Origin: an uncultured Vampirovibrio sp.
GTDB taxonomy: Bacteria > Cyanobacteriota > Vampirovibrionia > Gastranaerophilales > Gastranaerophilaceae
NCBI GenBank assembly: GCA_910583875.1
Contig: CAJTXT010000001.1
Coordinates: 186,001 to 250,000 of the forward strand
Length of the DNA: 64,000 nucleotides
Direction: 5' to 3'
Shown piece after piece: positions 51,169-58,837 of the stretch (the first letter of the stretch is position 1; each line of letters opens with the position of its first letter). The position numbers were made by a program, and so were the translations under genes. The notes below the pieces were generated by a model, which made no database searches, had not been told where the DNA came from, and worked only from the letters and a program-made list of their open reading frames with translations.

Positions 51169-51191
51169 TGTTTTTTCTCCAGTTTAATGTA

Positions 51192-52976
51192 CTATATTTC
51201 ATCTCGTTTTTTATTCAATAAAAACTTATAAAATGAAATATATATTTTTGTTATTATCGAAAATCGCCGTAAGAAAAAAAATAACTTTTTCTCAAATCGA
51301 TAACGATGAATACCTTTCGTGTCAATATATAAAGTTGAAAAAATAGAATAACAAATAAATTCAATACCTGAATTAAATAATGTTTTTAATTTTTTTGCAT
51401 ATTCTCTTCTATCTTTTTCAGGTATAAGAATAGCTTCTTTATATTTTTTACGTTCTTGATTAATTTTTGAACCTTCAACAAATGTAACACCGGATATAAC
51501 AGATAAATTATCAATATATCTTTTATTTTCTTTAAGGAAGTCAAAAGCTTGTTCTATATCTTCAATTTTTTCATACGGATGACCAAAAATAAGATAGGTA
51601 TTAGTTCCAATTCCAGCTTGATAAGTAGCCTTTAATACTTTTTTTACTGTATTTAGACTTATACCTTTATTTATAATTTTTAACATTTGTTCAGAACCGG
51701 CATCCAAACCAAAATTTATAAATAAGCAACCTGATTCTTTTAGTTTTTTTAGTAAACTTAAATTGAATGCTTCCTCAAATCTTGCATAGATAGAATATCT
51801 TACTTTCAATTTATTTTTTATAATTAAATCAGCTAATTTACTCAAAATATTAGGATGCATAGAGCTATCCCAAAAATAAAAATACTTTGTATTATATTTT
51901 TCCGATAAAAATTTTAGTTCTTCAAAAATTTTCTCCGGTGATTTACAATCATATTTTTTATTACAAAATTCACAGAAATTACATTTATGCCAATAACAAG
52001 AAACAGAAGCTAATATAGGAATAAAAAATGCAGGAGTTAAGTAATTCATTGTTTGATAGCCTTCAAAAGACAAAAAAGGTAACGCATTCATATTTATTTT
52101 TTCATTAGATAAATTTATAAATAATTTATTATTATCAAAATGAATTAAATTAGGTACTTTACTTATATCCAATTTATTTTCAAGTGTTTTAATCAAATCT
52201 AAAACAGTTTTTGTATTATTCCCAACAGAAATTGAATCACAAAAAATACCAAATAATTCATCTAAATTTATCATTAATTTATAAAAAGAACTAAAAAAAC
52301 TACCCCCAATATTAATATGAATTTTAGTTTTTTGTTTTAGTTTATAAGCAATATATATTCCTGAAAAAAATGAAATAGAATGATTAATAGAAATACCTAT
52401 GATATCTGGCTTTTCACTTATAATTTTATCTATTTCTGCATCAAGAAAATTTTTAAAAGGGAAAAAATCACTTTCTAAAAAACTAATTAGTTCCTTTATG
52501 TTTATTTCAAATTCAGGATTATCAACATTAGTTCTATAATTAACAGTATCATGTAGAAAATAATCCAAAGCATTCCATAGAAACGCATGGGAGTATGTTA
52601 TAATAGTTAAAATAGTTCTTAATGCAAAAGTAACAAGAAATAAATCCGAAAAATATCTTTTATCTTTTAAAATAGAAAAACAAAAATCTATATTATGAGC
52701 AAATTTTTTTATTTTTTTTAAATGTTTTTGAGCTAACTCGTTATTTTTATTAAGAAAAGAGAAGTAATAATTAGGATGAGAACAAACAAAATCATAATGA
52801 CGAATAATTTCAGTAATTCCGGAAGGAGAAAGAAGCCATTCACAATGTTTCAAGTTTAAATCGAAAACCTTAGTATCTATCTTGCTATTTTCTAGAATTC
52901 CCAACAAAGACGGAATTCCACAAACAGGAGCAAAATCAAAAATATAAGTTGGCGAATTAATAAAATAATATTTCAT
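51192..52976 (-). CDS. B12-binding-type radical SAM maturase (locus 3)
   Basis: 594 residues. A B12-binding-like Rossmann domain (about 180-260, KPDIIGISINHSISFFSGIY, then INIGGSF) is followed by a radical SAM barrel. The cluster motif is CYWHKCNFC (Cys327, 332, 335; the CxxxxCxxC form of RiPP-maturation radical SAM families similar to TIGR03975), then FYFWDSSMHP-like and FINFGLDAGSEQMLKIINKG blocks, and TNTYLIFGHPYE. Probable role: methylation or cross-linking of the precursor encoded directly upstream. Ribosome site GGGAA is weak. It starts 24 bases after the precursor gene. Confidence 0.85.
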   Translation of the reverse strand: MKYYFINSPTYIFDFAPVCGIPSLLGILENSKIDTKVFDLNLKHCEWLLSPSGITEIIRHYDFVCSHPNYYFSFLNKNNELAQKHLKKIKKFAHNIDFCFSILKDKRYFSDLFLVTFALRTILTIITYSHAFLWNALDYFLHDTVNYRTNVDNPEFEINIKELISFLESDFFPFKNFLDAEIDKIISEKPDIIGISINHSISFFSGIYIAYKLKQKTKIHINIGGSFFSSFYKLMINLDELFGIFCDSISVGNNTKTVLDLIKTLENKLDISKVPNLIHFDNNKLFINLSNEKINMNALPFLSFEGYQTMNYLTPAFFIPILASVSCYWHKCNFCEFCNKKYDCKSPEKIFEELKFLSEKYNTKYFYFWDSSMHPNILSKLADLIIKNKLKVRYSIYARFEEAFNLSLLKKLKESGCLFINFGLDAGSEQMLKIINKGISLNTVKKVLKATYQAGIGTNTYLIFGHPYEKIEDIEQAFDFLKENKRYIDNLSVISGVTFVEGSKINQERKKYKEAILIPEKDRREYAKKLKTLFNSGIEFICYSIFSTLYIDTKGIHRYRFEKKLFFFLRRFSIITKIYISFYKFLLNKKRDEI

Positions 52977-53000
52977 TATCAGAAATTCCCGGATAAAAAA

Positions 53001-53159
53001 TTATTTACCACACCCTGATGGGGGAGATGGCCAATTACAATAATAAGCACTTGAAATAAGTACAGAATCAATATATCCATCATCATCACTAGAAATCAAA
53101 GCATCATCAATAGCTGGAATATTGTCAAAATTATCATCATTTGGACTCTTTTTAAACAT
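53001..53159 (-). CDS. RiPP precursor peptide (locus 3)
   Basis: 52-residue peptide starting MFKKSPNDDNFDNIPAI, with an Asp/Ser-rich leader (DDALISSDDDGYIDSVL) and a core ending SSAYYCNWPSPPSGCGK. Ribosome site AAAGGAA lies 7 bases before the ATG. It is the first gene of the operon, just downstream of the invertible segment. Two Cys, aromatic residues and three Pro in the core are typical of modified peptides; the acidic leader is normal for RiPPs. Leader sequence differs from loci 1 and 2, consistent with the different radical SAM type. Confidence 0.75.
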   Translation of the reverse strand: MFKKSPNDDNFDNIPAIDDALISSDDDGYIDSVLISSAYYCNWPSPPSGCGK

Positions 53160-53183
53160 ATATTATATTCCTTTCAAAATTAT

Positions 53184-53215
53184 ATAATTCAACATATTGT
53201 TTATTATGTTGAGTT
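53184..53215 (+). repeat. left inverted repeat (IRL) of the invertible segment
   Basis: 32 bp, perfect inverted copy of 53316-53347. Inside it, TCAACATA and TATGTTGA (8-bp arms, 53189-53196 and 53205-53212) flank an 8-bp centre TTGTTTAT, the plan of a tyrosine recombinase crossover site. Confidence 0.9.
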
Positions 53216-53315
53216 AAGATTTTTATGATAAAGAATAAAAAAGCTATTGTTTAATAAAAAAATAAATATTGAATTTTTATAGAAAAAATATTATAATAAT
53301 AGTGAGAATAGTAAA
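53216..53315. mobile_element. 100-bp invertible promoter segment
   Basis: Lies between perfect 32-bp inverted repeats, each with an internal recombinase-site dyad, and next to a FimB-sized tyrosine recombinase gene. It contains one good promoter, in the present orientation reading away from the peptide operon. Recombination between the repeats would flip it to read into that operon. Inversion itself is inferred, not observed. Confidence 0.8.
53269..53297 (+). promoter_or_regulatory. promoter inside the invertible segment, present orientation rightward
   Basis: TTGAAT (53269-53274), 17 bases, TATAAT (53292-53297). As assembled it reads toward, and antisense to, the recombinase gene. After inversion the -10 would lie at about 53234-53239 and transcription would start near 53227, giving a leader of about 68 nt to the precursor ATG. 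The minus strand of the segment has a TATAAT too, but no acceptable -35. Confidence 0.7.
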
Positions 53316-53347
53316 AACTCAACATAATAAACAATATGTTGAATTAT
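53316..53347 (+). repeat. right inverted repeat (IRR) of the invertible segment
   Basis: Perfect inverted copy of 53184-53215, ending 5 bases before the recombinase stop codon. Confidence 0.9.
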
Positions 53348-53352
53348 TGATT

Positions 53353-53895
53353 TTATAAAATAAAATTATTATAGCTTTCTTCTATTTCATCTTGTTCGAT
53401 ACCAATATATCTTAATGTTATATGAGGAGATGAATGATTAAATATTTTTTGAAGCAGAACAATGTCCTTAAATTTTTTATAATGATGATAACCAAAAGTT
53501 TTTCGTAGAGAATGCGTACCTATTTTATATTCAAACCCTGCTTCAATAGAAGCTTTTTTCAAAATTCTATAGCATTGAGTACGTTCCATTCTATTTTTAA
53601 ACCTAGATAAAAACAATGGTTCATCATCTTCTCTATATTTTGTAAATTCATTAATTAATGGCTTTAATTTTGAATTAATTGGAATTTTTTTGTGTTTTCC
53701 TGTTTTCTTTTCTCTTATATACAAAAAAGTTTTATTTTTAACATCCTTTACATCTAAAGCAAGGATATCAGATATTCTCAAGCCAAAATTTATACCAAAA
53801 ATAAAAATAAGAATATCTCTATTATTGTTTAATGAGATAGTATTTTTCAATTTTTTTAAATCGCAGATTTTTCTAATTGGTTCTACAGTATTCAT
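53353..53895 (-). CDS. tyrosine recombinase, FimB/FimE-like promoter invertase
   Basis: About 180 residues, catalytic domain only, like FimB/FimE (about 200 aa) and much shorter than XerC/D. Catalytic residues are all visible: Arg in FGLRISDILAL, Lys in EKKTGKHKKIPI, HxxR in GTHSLRKTFGYHH, His in IFNHSSPHITLRY and the nucleophile Tyr in RYIGI. I prefer the second ATG at 53895, which has AAGGA 6 bases upstream; the ATG at 53901 abuts that site. It borders the right inverted repeat by 5 bases, making it the obvious enzyme for inverting the adjacent promoter. Confidence 0.9.
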   Translation of the reverse strand: MNTVEPIRKICDLKKLKNTISLNNNRDILIFIFGINFGLRISDILALDVKDVKNKTFLYIREKKTGKHKKIPINSKLKPLINEFTKYREDDEPLFLSRFKNRMERTQCYRILKKASIEAGFEYKIGTHSLRKTFGYHHYKKFKDIVLLQKIFNHSSPHITLRYIGIEQDEIEESYNNFIL

Positions 53896-53985
53896 TTTCA
53901 TTCCTTTCTTTTTTATCTTTATATATATTTTTTTTTATAAATTTAATAAATAAAAAGAAGGAACAATATAAATATCTTATAACTT

Positions 53986-54378
53986 TTATTTTAAATAGTC
54001 CTTAAATTCTTTTTTTATAATTTTAAAACCGCAGCCATCAATCATTTCTGCATTAAAAGAAATTGTTCGTCTAGGATAATTTCTGCACAATTTAGGCCGT
54101 TTATCATAAACAGAGCATAAGCCATCATCATCTAGATATTTGCAGGTTAAAACCAAGTTACCTTCATTATCTATTTTATGAATAAAAAATCTTTTATAAT
54201 GAGGAAAGAAAAACTGCATTAATTTAAATTCTTTTTCATTTTTTAATCCGTAACAACGAATTTCTTTGCAGCATTTACCACATTTATTACAAGAACCTTC
54301 TATTTTATAATCAATTTTTTCAGGCACAAAATAAGATAAAATTTCATAATAAACAGATTTAATAAAATCAATAGACAT
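53986..54378 (-). CDS. YkgJ-family cysteine cluster protein
   Basis: Zn/Fe-chelating family: CNKCGKCCKEIRC near the N-terminus and CKYLDDDGLCSVYDKRPKLCRNYP later, the full eight-Cys pattern. Function is unknown; iron-sulfur or zinc binding is inferred for the family. I use ATG 54378 (130 aa). The frame stays open to 54474, but that would overlap the divergent PBP gene and a TATAAT on this strand (about 54,430), so a shorter protein is likelier. Confidence 0.8.
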   Translation of the reverse strand: MSIDFIKSVYYEILSYFVPEKIDYKIEGSCNKCGKCCKEIRCYGLKNEKEFKLMQFFFPHYKRFFIHKIDNEGNLVLTCKYLDDDGLCSVYDKRPKLCRNYPRRTISFNAEMIDGCGFKIIKKEFKDYLK

Positions 54379-54455
54379 TTGTTTACAAATACGCTCTTTC
54401 AGTTTTTTATTTGGTAAAATATAGACAATATTATAATAAAAAATCGAGGAAATAA

Positions 54456-56531
54456 ATGAAAAAGAAAAAAGCAAATCCCTTTGTATCTTTCATAAAAGTT
54501 GTGTTGGTAATTGCAATTGCATTTATTCTTGCAGGATATGCAGCAATTAAAATGTATTTAAATGATTTAAGCCCGATACCGCAATTAAATAACTACAATA
54601 GAAATATAGTTACACAAGTATATTCATCAGATGACCATATAATAAAAACTTTTCAAACCTTTCATTATGAACAAGTTTCAATTGATGAAATTCCAAAATA
54701 TTTAAAAGATGCAATTATATCAACAGAAGATAAAAACTTTTATAGTCACGATGGCTATGATATTTTAGGAATTGCCCGTTCAATACTTGTAAATATTATA
54801 AATAAAAGAGCAAGTCAAGGTGCAAGTACAATAACACAACAGCTTGCAAGGCTATTATTTTTATCAAATGAAAAAACAATGAGCCGTAAAATAAAAGAAA
54901 TACAAGTTGCGGCAAGAATTGAAAAAACAATATCAAAAGATAAAATTTTAGAAATGTATCTAAATAATGTTTATTTAGGTTCAGGTGCTTACGGTGTAGG
55001 TGCTGCAGCTTCAACATATTTCAACAAATCATTGTCAGAATTAACACTTGCTGAATGCGCATTAATTGCTGGTTTACCGCAAGCTCCATCTCAATATTCA
55101 CCATATAAAAATATAAAATTAGCTGAAAAGAGAAGAAACAAAGTTTTAAAAAGAATGTACATAATGAAAACTATCACAAAACAACAATATGATAGTGCAT
55201 TAAAAGAAAAAATTACATTAAATAAAAAACCAAGTTTATCAAGAACAAACGTTGCACCATATTTTATAGATTATGTATTAAAAGAACTTGAAGATTTAGG
55301 CTTTGATGAAACAGAAATATCACAAGGCGGATATAAAATTATAACAACATTAGATTATGATGCACAGGTAGCTGCAAATGAAGCAATTGATAAAAATATG
55401 ACAGCATGGCACTTAACAAAACCAAAACAACAAGCAGCATTATTCAGTTTTTCACCAATGACAGGCGGAATAATAGCATATTGCGGCGGAAAAGATTATA
55501 TTCAAACACAATATGACAGAGTAACACAAGCCGTACGACCACCAGGCTCTTCATTTAAACCAATTGTATACACAGCAGCAATACATAAAGGCTGGACACC
55601 AACTGATATAGTTGATGATGCACCAGTAACTTTAGGTAATTGGAGTCCTAGAAATTACGGAAATAAATATAGAGGAAAAATGCCTTTATATAAAGCCCTA
55701 GCACTTTCTTCAAATGTTGTTGCCGTAAAATTAATTCAAGATGTAGGTATAGCAGCTGTAATTGATATGGCGAAATCACTTGGTATAACAACACCATTAA
55801 CTTATGACTATACTATTTCATTAGGTTCAAATGGTGTCAGATTATATGATATGGTTGTTGTATACGGTAACTTTGCAAATGGCGGTTACAGAGTGAAACC
55901 TTATGCAATTGAAAGAATAGAAACGCAGCGCGGGAAAGTAATATATCAAGCAAATAGAACAAAAATAACAAAAGTACTAGATACAGATACAGCAGCAATT
56001 ATGACAGCAATGCTAAGAAAAGTAATTACTTCTGGTACAGGTAAAGGTGCTGATATAGGTAAACCTATGGGCGGGAAAACAGGTACAACAAATGACAACA
56101 AAGATGCTTGGTTTATAGGTTATACCCCAGATATAGTAACAGGTGTATTTATAGGAAACGATGACAATACAAGTGTAGGACTTACAGGCGGCAGCGCACC
56201 AGCTAGAATCTGGAAAGATATGATGAAGGTTGCTACAGCAAAATATGGTAATAGTGAATTTGATTATCCTACAGTTAACTTAAACACAGGTTATATTGAA
56301 AATCCAGCAGATATTCCAGCAAATCCTGCAGATTTAGAAAGTGATAATCAACCTGCTACAGCAGAATCACAAACAGAAAATAATAACCAACAAGAAACTG
56401 CTGCAAACGATAAAAAATCAGAAAATGAAGGATTTAAAGCAATCCCTACACAAATAAATATTCCGATAGATGTATCAAAAATGAAAAAACAGCCAGAAGC
56501 ACCAAAACCAAATGCAGCGCCTGCTGCATAA
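54456..56531 (+). CDS. penicillin-binding protein 1A family, bifunctional
   Basis: 691 residues; makes and cross-links peptidoglycan. Membrane anchor about 10-30. Glycosyltransferase 51 domain: ISTEDKNFYSHDGYDILGIARS (catalytic Glu), GASTITQQLARLLFL, IEKTISKDKILEMYLNNVYLG. Transpeptidase: PPGSSFKPIVYTAA (SxxK), LSSNVVAVKLI (SxN), GGKTGTTNDNKDAWF (KTG). The tail is Asn/Gln/Pro/Ala-rich. GAGG before the ATG. Divergent from the YkgJ gene with a shared short intergenic region. Confidence 0.95.
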   Translation: MKKKKANPFVSFIKVVLVIAIAFILAGYAAIKMYLNDLSPIPQLNNYNRNIVTQVYSSDDHIIKTFQTFHYEQVSIDEIPKYLKDAIISTEDKNFYSHDGYDILGIARSILVNIINKRASQGASTITQQLARLLFLSNEKTMSRKIKEIQVAARIEKTISKDKILEMYLNNVYLGSGAYGVGAAASTYFNKSLSELTLAECALIAGLPQAPSQYSPYKNIKLAEKRRNKVLKRMYIMKTITKQQYDSALKEKITLNKKPSLSRTNVAPYFIDYVLKELEDLGFDETEISQGGYKIITTLDYDAQVAANEAIDKNMTAWHLTKPKQQAALFSFSPMTGGIIAYCGGKDYIQTQYDRVTQAVRPPGSSFKPIVYTAAIHKGWTPTDIVDDAPVTLGNWSPRNYGNKYRGKMPLYKALALSSNVVAVKLIQDVGIAAVIDMAKSLGITTPLTYDYTISLGSNGVRLYDMVVVYGNFANGGYRVKPYAIERIETQRGKVIYQANRTKITKVLDTDTAAIMTAMLRKVITSGTGKGADIGKPMGGKTGTTNDNKDAWFIGYTPDIVTGVFIGNDDNTSVGLTGGSAPARIWKDMMKVATAKYGNSEFDYPTVNLNTGYIENPADIPANPADLESDNQPATAESQTENNNQQETAANDKKSENEGFKAIPTQINIPIDVSKMKKQPEAPKPNAAPAA

Positions 56532-56539
56532 TAGAAGGA

Positions 56540-57256
56540 TTAAAACCCGTTTAATTTAGGGATTTTCATTCTAAATATATCTTCTAAATCAATACCATTT
56601 AAAATTTCATTAAATATAACAGTTGATGTTACTGTTTTTTGGCTAATATTACGAATTAAACCAAGAACTTTAACATCACTGTATTTTTCAATTACTGAAG
56701 GAAATGCTTTTATATCGGAATTTTCAGAATATACAGGATATTTATTTATAATTACGCCAGCAATATCTAACCCTAAAGATTTTGCTGTATTAATTTCATT
56801 CAAATAATGATTAATAGAATCAGATTTTGGATTAACAACAAAAACAATAGGTATTTTTAAATTTTGCAAGATATGATATGAAAAACTATTGTTTGTAATA
56901 GGCGTCATCAAGCCTCCGGTAGCTTCAACAATAAGTGTATCAAGTTTTTGAGCCAAAATACCATAATCTTTAACTATATTTTCAATGTTAATACTAACTT
57001 TCTCAACTTCAGAACAAATGAAAGGAATTGCTTTTGTTTTGAACATATAAGTTGAATGAGTAGTAATATAAGGATCTAACATTTTAACAAAAGTCAAATC
57101 AGGAGATACAAAATAATGACCTTTATCTATCGCACCTGTTTGAATTGGTTTAAAAACACCTGCTTTATAGCCTAATGACTGCATTACAGCTGCAATACCC
57201 GCACCTATAATAGTTTTTCCATTCGAATTATCTATACTTGAAATAAAAATATTCAT
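56540..57256 (-). CDS. bioD: dethiobiotin synthetase
   Basis: 238 residues, penultimate step of biotin synthesis. FISSIDNSNGKTIIGAGIAAV is the P-loop with an unusual sequence (family form is TGTDTxVGKT), GVFKPIQTGA binds substrate, VEATGGLMTPI matches the family's EGAGGL-P block (Ala-Thr for Gly-Ala). The gene stands alone here, without bioB/A/F. The P-loop variation lowers certainty slightly. Convergent to the PBP gene, divergent from the next. Confidence 0.85.
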   Translation of the reverse strand: MNIFISSIDNSNGKTIIGAGIAAVMQSLGYKAGVFKPIQTGAIDKGHYFVSPDLTFVKMLDPYITTHSTYMFKTKAIPFICSEVEKVSINIENIVKDYGILAQKLDTLIVEATGGLMTPITNNSFSYHILQNLKIPIVFVVNPKSDSINHYLNEINTAKSLGLDIAGVIINKYPVYSENSDIKAFPSVIEKYSDVKVLGLIRNISQKTVTSTVIFNEILNGIDLEDIFRMKIPKLNGF

Positions 57257-57379
57257 AAAAAAATTATATCAAACGATATACTTATTTATACATACATTAG
57301 GTGTATTAATTGTAATATCTAAAAAATAAATGTAAAATAGAAATGGATTTATAAAAGGAAAGTATTAATAATATTAATT

Positions 57380-57937
57380 ATGAAAAAATTATTGGGAATA
57401 ATTTCTTTAATTTTAATAATGTGTTCATCTTTATTAATAAGTAAAGCTGAAACTGAAAACGCTGATATTAGCCAAAAAGTAAGAGAAGGTACATTTATAA
57501 AAGTAATACCTCGTGATGAATTTTCAACATTAACTGCTGATATTGGTGATGAACTAATATTTATAAATACGCAAGATATGTATGTATATGAAACAAATGC
57601 AATTCCTGCAAATACAATATTTTATGGTGAAGTAGAAGACGTAAGAGAACCTGTAGAGGGAAAAGATGGAGCAATAAAAGTTTCTATATATAAAATGATA
57701 ACACCTGATAAAAAAGTATATAGACTTTCAGCTCATATATACAACGAAAATGATAATTATCTAGGCGGAGCAAATACAGCACCAATATATTATCAAAAAG
57801 TACCGCATTATATTAAAGGTTTACGTCCAATGCTTCAAGCAGCGCCGTTAAATATTTATGAAATGGGAAAACATACTATAATTAAGCCAGGTGAAGATTT
57901 ATTTGTCATTTTGGAAAAAGATATAATATTAAAATGA
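57380..57937 (+). CDS. secreted hypothetical protein
   Basis: 185 residues with Sec signal (MKKLLGIISLILIMCSSLLI, cleavage near SKAE). The rest is beta-rich: EFSTLTADIGDELIFINTQDMYVYE, IPANTIFYGEVEDVREPVEGKDGAIKVSIYKMITPDKKVYRLSAHIYN. The part VPANT/IPANT...G..V..V...G..G.I.V....T.....Y.LSAHI is shared with the next gene, a paralogue. Periplasmic or outer membrane-associated role likely. 68 bases before the paralogue. Confidence 0.6.
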   Translation: MKKLLGIISLILIMCSSLLISKAETENADISQKVREGTFIKVIPRDEFSTLTADIGDELIFINTQDMYVYETNAIPANTIFYGEVEDVREPVEGKDGAIKVSIYKMITPDKKVYRLSAHIYNENDNYLGGANTAPIYYQKVPHYIKGLRPMLQAAPLNIYEMGKHTIIKPGEDLFVILEKDIILK

Positions 57938-57989
57938 ACTTAATTATAATTAAATCGTTATACAAAATAAAAGCAAAAAGGAGAAGAAA

Positions 57990-58769
57990 ATGAGAAATAA
58001 AATAATATCAATAGGAATTTTAAGTGCATTTATATTAACTCCAAGCTTATGTTTTGCAGATACAAATTATGAAATGGTACTTCCTTATGTACAAACAACA
58101 CCAGCAAATAACCAACAAAATGGATATCAAACACAGTATCCTCTTCCCGTAAATTCATATCAGCCTCAAGGATATACTTATAACCCATTACAAGGAAATG
58201 TAGTTATGGTTCCTGCGAATACAACATTTTCAGCTGTTGTTATGAGCCCATTATCATCTGAAACAGCAAAAATAGGTGATAGTGTTACATTTTATTTAGC
58301 TTCTGATTTTTACTATTCAAATCATTTAATAGCAGGAGCAGGCAGCAGATTAAACGGAATGGTCTTAAAAGCAAAAAAAGGCGGAGTTGGAAATAGAAAC
58401 GGTCAAATACAAATTAGATTTACAAATATAGTAACTCCAACAGGACAAATGATTCCTATTTCTGCACATATACAAACAAGTGACGGAACCGGTATATTAA
58501 AAGCAGGAACAGCAAAAGATGTAACAAAAGATTATGCAAAAGATGCTGTAATAGGGGCAGCAGCAGGTGCTGCATTAGGTACAGCAATGGGTGCATTATC
58601 AGGAGGACATGTTGGTAGAGGTGCTATTTACGGAACAGCAGTAGGCGGAGGTATGGGTTTAATTCAAAATATATTTGAGCGAGGCGGGAATATTGATGTT
58701 CCACAAAATGCTCAAATGGACATTGTATTAGACCAACCAGTAACAGTTTCTGCTAATACTCCATACTAG
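57990..58769 (+). CDS. secreted hypothetical protein with glycine-zipper segment
   Basis: 259 residues. Sec signal (cleavage near CFADTN). Tyr/Gln/Asn/Pro-rich stretch to about residue 70, then beta-rich core VPANTTFSAVVMSPLSSETAKIGDSVTFYL resembling the upstream protein, with GNRNGQIQIRFTNIVTPTGQMIPISAHI. A Gly/Ala-rich hydrophobic span (DAVIGAAAGAALGTAMGALS, near 190-225) is a possible membrane or glycine-zipper element. Upstream of the TonB operon; AAAAGGAG before the ATG. Confidence 0.6.
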   Translation: MRNKIISIGILSAFILTPSLCFADTNYEMVLPYVQTTPANNQQNGYQTQYPLPVNSYQPQGYTYNPLQGNVVMVPANTTFSAVVMSPLSSETAKIGDSVTFYLASDFYYSNHLIAGAGSRLNGMVLKAKKGGVGNRNGQIQIRFTNIVTPTGQMIPISAHIQTSDGTGILKAGTAKDVTKDYAKDAVIGAAAGAALGTAMGALSGGHVGRGAIYGTAVGGGMGLIQNIFERGGNIDVPQNAQMDIVLDQPVTVSANTPY

Positions 58770-58785
58770 TTAGTAAACAGGCTAT

Positions 58786-58814
58786 TTGTTTTATCATCAA
58801 TTTTTTGGTAGAAT
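58786..58814 (+). promoter_or_regulatory. promoter of the tonB operon
   Basis: TTGTTT (58786-58791), 17 bases, TAGAAT (58809-58814), 23 bases before the tonB ATG. No Fur-like box recognised. Confidence 0.55.
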
Positions 58815-58837
58815 ACAAACAAATGGGAATTTAGGGA

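Noticed and set aside
53160..53215. Fixed promoter just upstream of the locus 3 precursor, outside the switch
   Set aside because: A TATAAT exists on the minus strand at 53184-53179, but the -35 position (53207-53202) reads ATAATA, so no good promoter is present outside the invertible segment.
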